The notes below the pieces were generated by a model. That model did not search any database. It was not told where the DNA came from and saw nothing but the letters and a program-made list of their open reading frames with translations. Positions 1 to 8,773 of a stretch of DNA of 64,000 nt are shown here, one piece after another. The stretch comes from Psychrobacillus sp. NEAU-3TGS. Lineage in GTDB: Bacteria; Bacillota; Bacilli; Bacillales_A; Planococcaceae. The translations under genes were made by a program, and so were the position numbers. The stretch spans positions 1 to 64,000 of the forward strand of contig NZ_JAPNOZ010000001.1 of NCBI RefSeq assembly GCF_029955155.1, written 5' to 3'. Numbering within the stretch: position 1 is the first letter of the stretch; the number at the start of each line of letters is the position of its first letter.

Positions 1-56
1 TTGCAACATAGTACTAGATTTAGTGCATCTATACAGAGTAAATAGCAAACTCTACT

Positions 57-180
57 GGATTGTAGCGAAAGGGTGGCGACTCCGGCGGGAACAGTACGAG
101 CTGAAAGCCCCGCAGGAGCGAGAGCTCCGAGGAGATTGAAGCCGTGCCCGCGGAAAGCGTCCACCCTGTAGCGGAAATCC
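57..180. repeat. GC-rich dispersed-type intergenic repeat
   Basis: This 124-bp block is far more GC-rich than its surroundings. It opens with ggattgtagcg and closes with gtagcggaaatcc, with partly matching ends (agggtgg near 70, ccaccct near 161) and inner complementary ccggcggga/cccgcgg segments. It carries no ORF. Blocks of this style (cccgcagg, gaagccg, cccgcggaaagcg) are, from memory, scattered between genes in many Bacillales genomes; that is recall, not a search. Its right side runs into a second repeat at 164-300 that recurs at 11250-11420. Confidence 0.6.
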
Positions 181-300
181 CAACGGATACTTAATTCAAC
201 TCTTTACGTCGCAGTTTCCCTATATCATGCCGTTCCTTATACTACTTGGAAATAGTTGTTCACTGTCTAAATCTTCTATAGTTTCCCAATCAAAAATAAA
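164..300. repeat. Intergenic repeat, copy 1
   Basis: The stretch cgcagtttccctat (210-223), then atcatgccgttccttat and an AT-rich tail ending caaaaataaa, recurs at 11312-11420 in the same orientation. The part at 164-209 also recurs there, but reverse-complemented. Both copies end directly before a transcription terminator. Confidence 0.7.
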
Positions 301-321
301 GACAGCACATCGGCTGTCTTT
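298..321. terminator. Rho-independent terminator of the YheE-like gene
   Basis: A perfect stem aaagacagc (298-306) and gctgtcttt (313-321) has a 6-base loop. It overlaps the stop codon of the minus-strand gene and is followed on that strand by T-rich sequence. Confidence 0.75.
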
Positions 322-760
322 ACGAAATATATGGACCTAGTTTTTTTAATACTGCAGCTTCTACTTCATCAGAAAGAATTTCTTCTTTAAGATCGCCTGG
401 TTTTGGATGAAACCAACTAATTTCTCCATCTTTAAAGTGACCTTTGTATATACTATCATTCATATTGAAACTAAATTGAATGACTTCATGGGGCAAGCCC
501 TCGAAAATTCTTTCAATTTGAAAATTGTCCATCATAATAAAAATTCCTAGCTCTTGTTCTATTTTCTTCAGTACTGCTTCCTCTATCTCATGAGGAAGCA
601 CATCCTCTACAAGTCGCTCCGGTTTTGGATGAAACCAATTAATTTCTCCATCTTTATAATGTCCCTTGAATGTGTTGTCTTGAAAAGAGAAACTGAATTG
701 GATTATATTATGAGGCAAGCCTCCAAAAATTTCTTTTTCATATTGAAAATTTTCTATCAT
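320..760 (-). CDS. YheE-like (DUF5342-type) protein with internal duplication
   Basis: This 146-residue cytosolic protein has no signal peptide or membrane segment. It consists of two near-identical units of about 70 residues. Residues 1-74 and 76-146 both run from a start like M(I/D)NFQ through GLPH, IQFSF, (T/Y)KGH, DGEI and WFHPKP to AVLKK. The family is recognised from memory as the small Bacillus YheE/DUF5342 group, whose members are normally a single unit of about 70 residues with no known function. The start has a strong ribosome binding site (aaaggagggg). The gene stands alone, with its own terminator. Family call fairly sure, function unknown. Confidence 0.75.
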   Translation of the reverse strand: MIENFQYEKEIFGGLPHNIIQFSFSFQDNTFKGHYKDGEINWFHPKPERLVEDVLPHEIEEAVLKKIEQELGIFIMMDNFQIERIFEGLPHEVIQFSFNMNDSIYKGHFKDGEISWFHPKPGDLKEEILSDEVEAAVLKKLGPYIS

Positions 761-1201
761 AAAAAACCCCTCCTTTCGCCATTTTCCTAAATTACTTATT
801 TTAATTATACCCTCTTTTTAATTATCAAATCCTCCTTATAATATTTTATCAGCTAATTTCCCCAATTAAATTGCCAGGTTTTCACAAAAAGTTTCGTAGT
901 TATTAAGATTCGAACTTTATTTAATTCGAAAGTTTCGCCTAATTTTAATTAGGTATTAACAAAAAGCAATTTAACTTCTTAATCTTTCCATTTCTACTGT
1001 TTGCTCTAACTTTTCAGTCAGTTTTTTATATATTTTTTCCTAATTAACTCTCATTTATTATATTTAACCATTTTTTTAGTATTCTTTTTCTCTTAAAAGG
1101 ACAATTTAATCAAAATGTAATTGAATTGAAACATACTCTGGGTTTATATTCACTTAATATAGGTTAAATACAACTTAGAATAATGCTCTGGAGGAAGTTT
1201 T
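761..1201. other. AT-rich spacer between divergent genes
   Basis: No coding ORF is supported here. It must hold the promoters of the YheE-like gene (minus) and the acyltransferase (plus). Visible structure is a small inverted repeat, cctaatt-tt-aattagg, at about 938-953, and a preceding pair of ttcgaa motifs. Neither resembles a named operator. Confidence 0.5.
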
Positions 1202-2248
1202 ATGACGCAAAAAAGATTAACATGGGTGGATGTAACGAAAGGATTTTTGATGATTCTTGTAGTAATCGGTCATTATCCTGGAGAACTAAATTTTCCATTC
1301 ATCAAATATATTTATTGGTTTCACATGCCAGCTTTTTTCTTATTGAGTGGCATATTTTTTAAAGAAATAAAAGATGATCAAAATACTAAAGGAACGATCA
1401 AAAAAAGATTTATGCAGCTAATGGTACCTTATCTATTCTTCCTATTTGTCATTACAGCTGTTCGCTATAGCATGGAACTAGCATTAGGAAACTTTGAATT
1501 ATCATGGTACTTGCAAGATTTATGGAAATTAGTTATCGCAGGACGTTTTGCACGCGGCGCCTACGGAGTCTTTTGGTTTATAACAACATTATTTTTTACA
1601 TACTTGCTATTCATGTGGATGACCAAATACTTAAGTCGTATAAAACAAGTCATGCTACTTGTAATCTTCTATTTAGTAGCCCACTTAGAAAGTATTTTTG
1701 CAATGCATGTTATTAGTGGAGGTCCAGCTGAAGCAGCTCAAACGATTCCGATGCTATGGAATCTAGATGTAGTGTTAATGGCAATCGTCTATTTTTCCCT
1801 TGGCTATTATGCCAAATCTATTTGGATGAATATCAAGATTCACTGGTTACTTGGTGCTCTTTTAGTTGTGCTTGGTGCAGTTGTAACAGATTATGTAGGA
1901 ATAATCGATTATCATCTGAGTATGAAGTTTTTACGCTATGACCATTTGGTACTCGATTTAGTAATCCCAATGGCTTTTATTATTGTCATGCTCGGTATTT
2001 TCCAAAGACTTACAACGATTCTACCACTAGAATGGTTGGCTAAAGTGGAAAAACATTCGATCGCTATTATGTATTTGCATATTTTCACAGATATTATTAT
2101 GAACGACTATTTCCACTATGGATTAATAGGATTTACAACATTAGGTTTGGCCGTTCCTATTCTCATATCCATTGTGATTCAAAAAATAATTCCATACGGA
2201 AAGTTCTTTCTTGGAGATATACGAGCTAAAAAACCAATACACCTATAA
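1202..2248 (+). CDS. Acyltransferase 3 family membrane protein
   Basis: This 348-residue polytopic membrane protein has about ten hydrophobic segments. The N-terminus carries the Acyl_transf_3 hallmarks: a D-x-x-K-G motif (DVTKG, residues 10-14), the early histidine in VVIGHY, and WFHMPAFFLLSG around residues 39-50. Family members O-acetylate or O-succinylate sugars of cell walls, exopolysaccharides or lipids using an acyl-CoA donor at the membrane. The substrate cannot be read from the sequence, and no polysaccharide genes lie next to it. The length fits the short class without a C-terminal SGNH domain, unlike OatA. The ATG follows ggaggaag, so the start is well supported. Confidence 0.88.
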   Translation: MTQKRLTWVDVTKGFLMILVVIGHYPGELNFPFIKYIYWFHMPAFFLLSGIFFKEIKDDQNTKGTIKKRFMQLMVPYLFFLFVITAVRYSMELALGNFELSWYLQDLWKLVIAGRFARGAYGVFWFITTLFFTYLLFMWMTKYLSRIKQVMLLVIFYLVAHLESIFAMHVISGGPAEAAQTIPMLWNLDVVLMAIVYFSLGYYAKSIWMNIKIHWLLGALLVVLGAVVTDYVGIIDYHLSMKFLRYDHLVLDLVIPMAFIIVMLGIFQRLTTILPLEWLAKVEKHSIAIMYLHIFTDIIMNDYFHYGLIGFTTLGLAVPILISIVIQKIIPYGKFFLGDIRAKKPIHL

Positions 2249-2252
2249 AAAA

Positions 2253-2283
2253 ATGACCTCTTCCTTTCACTGGAAGAGGTCAT
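2253..2283. terminator. Bidirectional terminator
   Basis: The stem atgacctcttcc (2253-2264) pairs with ggaagaggtcat (2272-2283). A-rich sequence to the left gives a T-run for the minus-strand operon ending at 2286, and the plus-strand acyltransferase ends at 2248. It serves both converging units. Confidence 0.85.
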
Positions 2284-2285
2284 CT

Positions 2286-3287
2286 TTATAATGAATGATA
2301 TTTCTTTACCCGCTTATCAAATCCAACAAGCTTTTGTACACCTAAATCCTTTAGCATATCTGCATTCATTTCCGTAAATTTTCCTAAATCATCTGGATAA
2401 TGAGAATCGGAAGACACAGTAAACTCTACACCATGTTCTACTAAAATCTTTACAAAATCAGGTCCGGGGCACATTTCCTTGACGGGATAACGATAATAGA
2501 GACCAGCATTCACTTCTGTAGCAGTTCCCGTTTCCGCAAGTGCTTGTGCAATGCGTTTATACCAATTCATCCTAAAGTCTATATCATCTACTTGAAAATT
2601 GAACACCTTTAAATTATCTAAATGCGCTACAAAATCAAATAATTCTGAGCGAATTGCTTTTTCCACTGTCGTAAAAAATCGTTCATAAAGTTCTTTCATG
2701 TCTATACCTTCAAATTTATGAACGGTTTGTGGATTATCGAATCCCCAACCATCTACAAAGTGAACAGAACCAATGACATAATCCCATGGATATCCGTGAA
2801 GCAGTTCCTCAAGTTCCCTTTCACATCCAACAAAATAATCCGCTTCAATGCCTAGCTTTAAATCTACTCCCTCACTTCGCCATTTCTCTTTTGCTTGCAA
2901 GATAGCATCTACGAAAACATTCATAGTTTCTGTCATCACACTATCCAGCCAATATCGTTGCTTTTCCCCTAAATCGGTCTCATCTAGTACCATATTTTTT
3001 TCAAAGTAAGCCCTTGTCTCTTTGAAGCGATATAAATGGTCTACAATGCCAACTTCCTTTAATCCAAGCTGCTTTGCTTGGATCAAATAATAATCCAACC
3101 ACTCTTCACTGTAACAGCCTTTATCCAATCTATTTTTCAACGCATTTATTTGCCAAGTTATATATTCCTTTGAGCCTTTATCCAATCCATGTGGCAAGTG
3201 AAAAGTATTAATTGCCTGAGAAGTTCGATCCAACCAACGAAATGAGTATGGACCTTCCTCTAAATGTACGTGATAATCTATTTTCAT
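2286..3287 (-). CDS. PHP-domain phosphoesterase
   Basis: This 333-residue cytosolic protein has the polymerase-and-histidinol-phosphatase fold. DYHVHLE at residues 3-9 gives the HxH metal pair, VDHL near 92 a further ligand, IGSVHF near 190 the central histidine, and SSDSHYP near 293 the C-terminal DxH pair. PHP enzymes use two or three metals to cleave phosphate monoesters or cyclic phosphodiesters; histidinol phosphatase (HisK/HisJ) is the best known. No his genes are nearby. It is the last gene of the uptake operon and its ATG overlaps the DeoR stop by four bases (ATGA), so it probably acts on the imported compound. Substrate is inferred, not shown. Confidence 0.82.
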   Translation of the reverse strand: MKIDYHVHLEEGPYSFRWLDRTSQAINTFHLPHGLDKGSKEYITWQINALKNRLDKGCYSEEWLDYYLIQAKQLGLKEVGIVDHLYRFKETRAYFEKNMVLDETDLGEKQRYWLDSVMTETMNVFVDAILQAKEKWRSEGVDLKLGIEADYFVGCERELEELLHGYPWDYVIGSVHFVDGWGFDNPQTVHKFEGIDMKELYERFFTTVEKAIRSELFDFVAHLDNLKVFNFQVDDIDFRMNWYKRIAQALAETGTATEVNAGLYYRYPVKEMCPGPDFVKILVEHGVEFTVSSDSHYPDDLGKFTEMNADMLKDLGVQKLVGFDKRVKKYHSL

Positions 3288-4069
3288 TTACACTTACCCC
3301 CATTGGCCACTGTCCATTTTCCTTCAAAAGTCGTCCAAGTAGACGGACGTACTTCTTCGCAGATCACTTCCGAAATATCATTTAGATTGCATATCATATA
3401 AAAAGATTTTTGGTTGATTTTTGAGTCATCCGCCAATAATATGCGGCAGTAGCTATTTTCCAGCATTTTTGCAGAAACAAGCGATTCATCCAAATCGTAG
3501 TCATACACGATTCCGTCGTCAATTCCTCCACATGACAAAAATGCTTTATCCAAATTCATACGATTTAGCCATTCTAATGTCATCGCTCCCGAAACAGAAG
3601 ATTGTTCCGGATTTGTTGTTCCTCCAAGCAAAATTACTTTTCCTGTCATTCTTTTTTCTTCTAACGCCATATTGAATCTCACCGCAGCAGAAATGGAATT
3701 TGTCACGACCGTTACATTATTCACTTCCATAAGAAAATCCGCAATATGTACAGTAGTCGTTCCAACGTCTACCGCAATGGTATCCCCGTCTTTAATCCGG
3801 GTGGCCGCAACACGAGCAATTTCTCTTTTTGCTTCTTTTTGCATATTTATCTTTCGTAAATACTCTGGCTCTTTTCTTAAATTAATGAACTTCACAGCAC
3901 CACCATGTACTCTTGTTAACAAATGTTGTTCCTCTAGCTCATCAAAATCACGACGAATCGTTTCTGGTGCCACATTCAATTCTTCAGCAATGACAGAGAC
4001 AACAATTTTTCGTTCAAACTCTAGCTTACTTAAAATATGTTCAAAACGTTCTAATTTGGAAAAGGTCAT
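3284..4069 (-). CDS. DeoR-family transcriptional regulator
   Basis: This 261-residue protein starts with a DeoR-type helix-turn-helix; VISVIAEELNV-like residues lead to APETIRRDFDELEE at about 35-50 and HGGAV at about 60. A DeoRC sensor domain follows, with GTTTVHIADFL and VTVVTNS, the phosphosugar-binding fold typical of the family. Longer starts are possible, but the ATG at 4067-4069 overlaps the TGA of the ATPase gene (ATGA) and gives the usual family length. Being inside the operon, it likely regulates it in response to a phosphorylated metabolite. The effector is unknown. Its own stop overlaps the PHP gene start. Confidence 0.85.
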   Translation of the reverse strand: MTFSKLERFEHILSKLEFERKIVVSVIAEELNVAPETIRRDFDELEEQHLLTRVHGGAVKFINLRKEPEYLRKINMQKEAKREIARVAATRIKDGDTIAVDVGTTTVHIADFLMEVNNVTVVTNSISAAVRFNMALEEKRMTGKVILLGGTTNPEQSSVSGAMTLEWLNRMNLDKAFLSCGGIDDGIVYDYDLDESLVSAKMLENSYCRILLADDSKINQKSFYMICNLNDISEVICEEVRPSTWTTFEGKWTVANGGKCK

Positions 4070-5070
4070 AATAACGCAACCACATCTTCTTGTGACACAT
4101 AGCATTCATAGGTATTGCCAAGCACTAACGAAGCTTGTCTTTCATGTAATTGCTCCACAGAAAAAGATCGGTCTCCTGCTTGGAAAACAGTACGAATGAC
4201 ATTTCCACTCATCACAGCTTCTTTTGCAGTACCCTTGAAACGGTAGTCTCCTTCTTTTGCCGTTAAATGAATCGCTTCTGGACGAATGGCGAACTTTTGC
4301 CGTTCCCCGGGTAATTTATTACCAATCATTTGCTCCAATTCTTTGCGTGTAAATACATTATAATGACCGATGAAATTGGCTACGAATTCACTTTCTGGCT
4401 TCGTATAAATCTCTGTTGGAGTTCCTTCTTGAGCGATTTTTCCTTTATTCATGACGAATATTTTATCCGACACTGCCATTGCCTCTTCTTGGTCATGCGT
4501 AACTAAAACCATCGTCATACCAAGCTCTGTCTGAATCGAGCGTAGATCTGCTTGCAGTTTTTTACGAATTTGCGCATCTAATGCACTAAGTGGTTCATCT
4601 AGAAGCAATACTTTCGGTCGTACGATCAGCGCTCTTGCAAGTGCTACTCGTTGTTGCTGACCTCCGGATAATTCATGTGGAAATGCATGCTCTTTGTCAG
4701 ATAGATGTACTATTGCTAAAGCTTCTTTTGCTTTTTGCTCTATTTCACTCTCGTTCATTTTTTTCATTTTCAGGCCGAATGCGACGTTTTCTTTTACCGT
4801 CATATTTGGAAATAATGCATAGGACTGAAACACCATTCCTACTTCACGATTTTTCGGTTGGATGTTGTTCATATTTTTTCCTTCAATTTTCACCGCACCA
4901 GAAGTTGCGTCTGTCAATCCAGCAACTATACGTAAAATGGTACTTTTTCCGCACCCACTCGGACCGAGTAATGTAACAAATTCACCTTTTTCAATCGTCA
5001 TATCAATATTGGATAACACCGCATTATTGCCATACATTTTATGAAGACCTTCTATTACAACGTAACTCAT
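4066..5070 (-). CDS. ABC transporter ATPase (PotA/FbpC type)
   Basis: This 334-residue nucleotide-binding subunit has Walker A GPSGCGKST near residue 37, the Q-loop at GMVFQSYALFP, signature LSGGQQQR near 134, Walker B VLLLDEP near 155 and the switch VTHDQEEA near 188. A C-terminal regulatory (TOBE-like) segment of about 90 residues follows. This architecture is shared by spermidine/putrescine, ferric iron and 2-aminoethylphosphonate importers. The start overlaps the second permease stop by four bases. It energises the adjacent permease pair. Confidence 0.9.
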   Translation of the reverse strand: MSYVVIEGLHKMYGNNAVLSNIDMTIEKGEFVTLLGPSGCGKSTILRIVAGLTDATSGAVKIEGKNMNNIQPKNREVGMVFQSYALFPNMTVKENVAFGLKMKKMNESEIEQKAKEALAIVHLSDKEHAFPHELSGGQQQRVALARALIVRPKVLLLDEPLSALDAQIRKKLQADLRSIQTELGMTMVLVTHDQEEAMAVSDKIFVMNKGKIAQEGTPTEIYTKPESEFVANFIGHYNVFTRKELEQMIGNKLPGERQKFAIRPEAIHLTAKEGDYRFKGTAKEAVMSGNVIRTVFQAGDRSFSVEQLHERQASLVLGNTYECYVSQEDVVALL

Positions 5071-5852
5071 ACTTTGGCAGCCCCTTTTGATCGTTTGGTT
5101 AACATGGATATGATAAACGTTAAAATACCCATCAATACTAAGTAAACAAACACAACGCTGCTCGCAATATGGCCGCTCGTACTTAGCTTTTTCATCAAGT
5201 AGATTTGAACTGTTTCAAATCGAGAACCAACTACTAGATTTATCAAAACAAATTCACCGAATAACACAGAAAATGATAATAACGCACCAGCAAACAGTCC
5301 TGGATACACAGCAGGCAATAATACTTTTAAAAAAGCCTGAGCTTTCGATGCACCCAATAGCTCAGCAGCATCCAATAACTGTCTTGCATTCACGTTACGC
5401 AGACTATTGCGCGTTCCTTGATAAATATAAGGTAAAATACTGATTACATATGCCCCTAAAACAGCTACAATCATCGGTACTCCAATATGCGCATACGCGC
5501 GGATCAATCCAACTGCTAGTATTACCCCTGGAAATGCATATACCATCACAACTGCAGCTTGAATCCATTTCTCATACTTTGGAAAATAAAGCACGATAAC
5601 AAAAATAGCTGGAACGATGAAAAGCAAAGCAAGCATTACCGCTCCTCCAGAAAGTAATACGGATCGTCCAAATGCCTCGATAAAACTACTATCCTGAAAT
5701 AACATGGCAATCCACTTAAACGTAAGTCCTTCTGGTAACACTGTTTTGTTCCAATTAGTTGCAAATGCATAAAACATCGTTGCTAAAATTGGGAGGAATA
5801 AATATAAAAGAAGGAAGACAAAGAATAAATCCGCGAAACCTTTCTTTTTCAC
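5067..5852 (-). CDS. ABC transporter permease, PotC-like
   Basis: This 261-residue inner-membrane permease has six predicted membrane helices. The binding-protein-dependent transport signature appears as AAELLGASKAQAFLKVLLP near residues 162-180, where the EAA loop contacts the ATPase. The PotC/ThiP-like size and sequence place it as the second half of a heterodimeric channel with the neighbouring permease. It overlaps both neighbours by four bases, indicating translational coupling. Substrate specificity is not readable from the permease. Confidence 0.88.
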   Translation of the reverse strand: MKKKGFADLFFVFLLLYLFLPILATMFYAFATNWNKTVLPEGLTFKWIAMLFQDSSFIEAFGRSVLLSGGAVMLALLFIVPAIFVIVLYFPKYEKWIQAAVVMVYAFPGVILAVGLIRAYAHIGVPMIVAVLGAYVISILPYIYQGTRNSLRNVNARQLLDAAELLGASKAQAFLKVLLPAVYPGLFAGALLSFSVLFGEFVLINLVVGSRFETVQIYLMKKLSTSGHIASSVVFVYLVLMGILTFIISMLTKRSKGAAKV

Positions 5853-6685
5853 TTTAAATTCCTCCTTGTTTTCTTAATACTCCACTCGCTTAATAGCATC
5901 GCAATAATCATCGTTACACCGAGTAACACCGCAATGGCACTTGCTAGCTCTGGCTGTGCAAAAATATCACCACTTAATAATGCTCCAATTCGAATTGCGA
6001 CTAAATTATAATTACTTCCTGTCAGAGCGTAGGCCGATGCATATGCTCCCATCGCATTCGCAAAAAGCACACTAAACGTACCAACAATTCCCGGAAGCAT
6101 AATTGGAACACCAATTTTACGCCAAAACTGAAATGTAGATGCCCCAAGTAATGCTGCTGCATCCTTCCATTGCTGCTGAATTCCATAGTAGATAGGATAT
6201 AAAAGCATTAGTGAAAGTGGTAACTGGAAGTAAATATAGACGAGCAGTAATCCACCCCAGCTATATAAAGAGAACGAGGTTAACGACTCGATTCCCCATT
6301 TTTCGAATAACAGTGTAAACAAACCACTATTCCCTAACAAAACAATAAAAGCAAATGCCAGTGGTATACCCGAGAAGTTCGAAGTCAAATTCGAAATCAT
6401 TAAAATACGCTCACGCACCGGCTCTGAAAATCGCATCATCGCATATACCGCAAACAACGTTATAATGAGTGCAATAACGGCAGAAACTGCAGACAAAGTA
6501 ATACTATTTTTAAAACCTTGTAATATATAACTACTCGTCAATACCTCTTGATAATGACCGAGCGTAAAGCCATCGCCATTACTAAAACTTGAAATGACCA
6601 TATATAGCAATGGTACGATGAAAAATAATAAAATTAAGACTAAAAACGGCAATATCCAAACGAACAATTGCTTTTTAGAAGTCAA
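5849..6685 (-). CDS. ABC transporter permease, PotB-like
   Basis: This 278-residue permease has six hydrophobic helices and the EAA loop at DAAALLGASTFQFWRKIGVP (about residues 176-195). It pairs with the downstream permease. It is separated from the upstream hydrolase gene by 173 bp holding a 17-bp perfect inverted repeat and a second hairpin, so its expression may be set below that of the binding protein. The general fold is sure, the substrate inferred only from context. Confidence 0.87.
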   Translation of the reverse strand: MTSKKQLFVWILPFLVLILLFFIVPLLYMVISSFSNGDGFTLGHYQEVLTSSYILQGFKNSITLSAVSAVIALIITLFAVYAMMRFSEPVRERILMISNLTSNFSGIPLAFAFIVLLGNSGLFTLLFEKWGIESLTSFSLYSWGGLLLVYIYFQLPLSLMLLYPIYYGIQQQWKDAAALLGASTFQFWRKIGVPIMLPGIVGTFSVLFANAMGAYASAYALTGSNYNLVAIRIGALLSGDIFAQPELASAIAVLLGVTMIIAMLLSEWSIKKTRRNLK

Positions 6686-6795
6686 AACAAAATCACTACT
6701 TCCTTTATCAAATTCGACTCGGCGATTTTGCGTCCAGTTTTTCTCGAGCTAACTCGAGAATTTCCTTTAAAAAATCTGTGACATCCGCCGGAGGC

Positions 6796-6871
6796 TTTAA
6801 CTTCATTCATCAGTAGTTCACAAACTTTTGATGAATGAAGTTAAATAGAAAAGAGGCACTAGGCCTCTTTT
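6796..6871 (-). terminator. Two intra-operon hairpins, possible attenuator
   Basis: The first arm pair is tttaacttcattcatca (6796-6812) and tgatgaatgaagttaaa (6829-6845), a perfect 17-bp stem with a 16-base loop. The second is aaaagaggc (6849-6857) and gcctctttt (6863-6871) overlapping the stop of the hydrolase gene. On the minus strand the second is followed by ctattt. They sit between the binding-protein/hydrolase pair and the permeases and may cause partial termination or protect the 3' end. Confidence 0.55.
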
Positions 6872-7695
6872 TTTGTACGTACACCGTTCAGAAGAAGAGG
6901 AACCATTTCTTCTGAAGGCTCTATTTCTAGTAACTGACAAACTAAAGGCGCCACCTGTAACTGTGAAACAATGCCTTCTTTAATACCTGGCTTTAATTGC
7001 TTCGATAATACAAACATCGGAACATGACGATCTTCTATTGTATTACCACCGTGGTTTCCATCACTCGTCATGCCATGATCCGCAGTCACTACTACATCGT
7101 ATCCTAGCTCTAAACATTTAGGGATGAACAACGAAAGAATCGCATCTACTGCTAATACTCGATTACGATATTCCTTCGAATCTGCCGTAAACTTATGCCC
7201 ATCATCATCCACATTCATTGGGTGAATATATAAAAAGTCTGGTTGCTTTTCATCCATTAACCAAGCAGCTTCTGCGAATAAATGACTATCTGGATAATGA
7301 TCTTCAAAATAGAATAAGCCATTTTCAATCGGATGATTGGTATCCAATTGAATACGATCCGAAAAATGATTAAAAGGAGCGCTATTATAGAGTTCACTTA
7401 CCCAGTAGTAAGCAGTAGCAGCGGTTGTTTTCCCACTCTCTTGTACTAAATGGAATAAGCTTGTTTGATCGGATAAACGTACCGTGGCATTGCTTGTGAC
7501 TCCATGGATAATTGGAGGTGTCCCGGTTAAAATCGTCTCATATAATGGGCGTGATAATGAGGGTACTTCTGAGCGTACTTCATAGCGCGCAGCAGCACCT
7601 CTTTCCACTAAATGTTGCATGTAGCCCATATGTGTACAGGCAGTATCGTATCTAAGTGCGTCTATGACTACAAGAACCACACGATTATTTGACAT
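6859..7695 (-). CDS. Alkaline-phosphatase-superfamily hydrolase
   Basis: This 278-residue protein of the type I phosphodiesterase/nucleotide pyrophosphatase class carries metal-binding VVIDALRYD near residue 10, a likely nucleophile segment SLSRPLYETILTG near 47-59, NVDDDGH near 161-167 and TADHGM near 203-208, the usual two-metal set. Relatives cleave phosphodiesters, phosphomonoesters or phosphonates such as phosphonoacetate. No signal peptide is visible, so it should act in the cytosol on an imported substrate. Its start overlaps the end of the binding-protein gene. Its position in the operon suggests it starts catabolism of the transported compound; the reaction itself is inferred. Confidence 0.8.
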   Translation of the reverse strand: MSNNRVVLVVIDALRYDTACTHMGYMQHLVERGAAARYEVRSEVPSLSRPLYETILTGTPPIIHGVTSNATVRLSDQTSLFHLVQESGKTTAATAYYWVSELYNSAPFNHFSDRIQLDTNHPIENGLFYFEDHYPDSHLFAEAAWLMDEKQPDFLYIHPMNVDDDGHKFTADSKEYRNRVLAVDAILSLFIPKCLELGYDVVVTADHGMTSDGNHGGNTIEDRHVPMFVLSKQLKPGIKEGIVSQLQVAPLVCQLLEIEPSEEMVPLLLNGVRTKKEA

Positions 7696-8773
7696 GGATT
7701 AACACCTGTTCTTGGTACATTTGTGGAATTTGTTTCGTTGTTTCTTCCCATGCTTTTTGATCGCCAACTGGTTTTGCATTTTCATACATTTCCTCTGGTA
7801 ATAATAAATCTTCTACTTCTGCAGAAAGTTCTACGTTCTCACGAATTGGTCGAGCATATCCTTTTGCCAGATTCTCTTGTCCAGCGTCCGATAATATATA
7901 CTCACGTGTTAACATTGCAGCATGTGGATTTTTTGCGTATTTATTAATAACAGTTGCATATCCAGAAATAACAGAACCTTCTTCTGGAATTACTACTTCA
8001 AAGCGTGACTCATCAATTTGGTTGCGATAGCCTAACGAGTTGAAATCCCACATAATTGCTACATCGATTTCTCCTTTTTCTAAGTTCGCAACTGTTGCAT
8101 CCCCTTGTAGACGACCTTGTTTTGCAAGCTCTGCGAAGAAATCAATTCCTGGTTGTAAATTTTTCTCGTCGCCACCATAAGCCATCGCCGCTGCTAAAAT
8201 AGCAAACTGTGCTTGGTTTGCAGTTAATGCATCACCAATACTTACATTAAAATCACCGTTTTTAATATCATCCCAGGATTTAGGTGGGTTTTTCACATTG
8301 TTTGTATCTGTTAAAAACGACATAGTTCCTGTATATCCAACAACCCAGTGACCTTCTTTATCTTTAGCCCACTCCGGAATATCATCCCAGTAAGAAGTTT
8401 TATAAGGTAATGTTAAACCCTTGTCTTTTGCAATCGGTCCAAATGCAATACCAACATCCCCGATATCAGCCGTTGCATCTTCCTTCTCTGCCTCAAACTT
8501 TGCAAGCTCCTCTGCACTCGACATATCTGTGTCTGCATGGTTTAAGCTATACTCCGTTCCAAGCTCTTCCCAAGTTTCCACCCAGTTCGCCCAAGTATCG
8601 GGCATACCTACCGAGTTTACTGTACCTTCTTCTTTTGCTTTTGCTATAATTTCATCTACTGATAAATCGTTGCCATTAACTGTTGTTTTAGCTGAACTAT
8701 CTGAACAAGCCGCCAAAATAGATACTGCTAATACACCAATTAAACTTTTCTTCCAAATACGCTTAAAAGACAT
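7685..8773 (-). CDS. Extracellular solute-binding lipoprotein, family 1
   Basis: This 362-residue ABC substrate-binding protein has a lipobox signal peptide: basic start, then LAVSILAAC with Cys at about residue 23. The mature part is a PotD/AfuA-like periplasmic-binding fold, with DIGDVGIAFGP near 100, WVVGYTG near 145 and DVAIMWDFNS near 238. It is the first gene of the operon, with gtttt-spaced ggagg before the ATG. It captures the substrate for the downstream permeases. Context (two phosphoesterase-type enzymes) suggests a phosphonate or phosphate ester, but an organic acid or metal cannot be excluded. Confidence 0.85.
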   Translation of the reverse strand: MSFKRIWKKSLIGVLAVSILAACSDSSAKTTVNGNDLSVDEIIAKAKEEGTVNSVGMPDTWANWVETWEELGTEYSLNHADTDMSSAEELAKFEAEKEDATADIGDVGIAFGPIAKDKGLTLPYKTSYWDDIPEWAKDKEGHWVVGYTGTMSFLTDTNNVKNPPKSWDDIKNGDFNVSIGDALTANQAQFAILAAAMAYGGDEKNLQPGIDFFAELAKQGRLQGDATVANLEKGEIDVAIMWDFNSLGYRNQIDESRFEVVIPEEGSVISGYATVINKYAKNPHAAMLTREYILSDAGQENLAKGYARPIRENVELSAEVEDLLLPEEMYENAKPVGDQKAWEETTKQIPQMYQEQVLIHVK

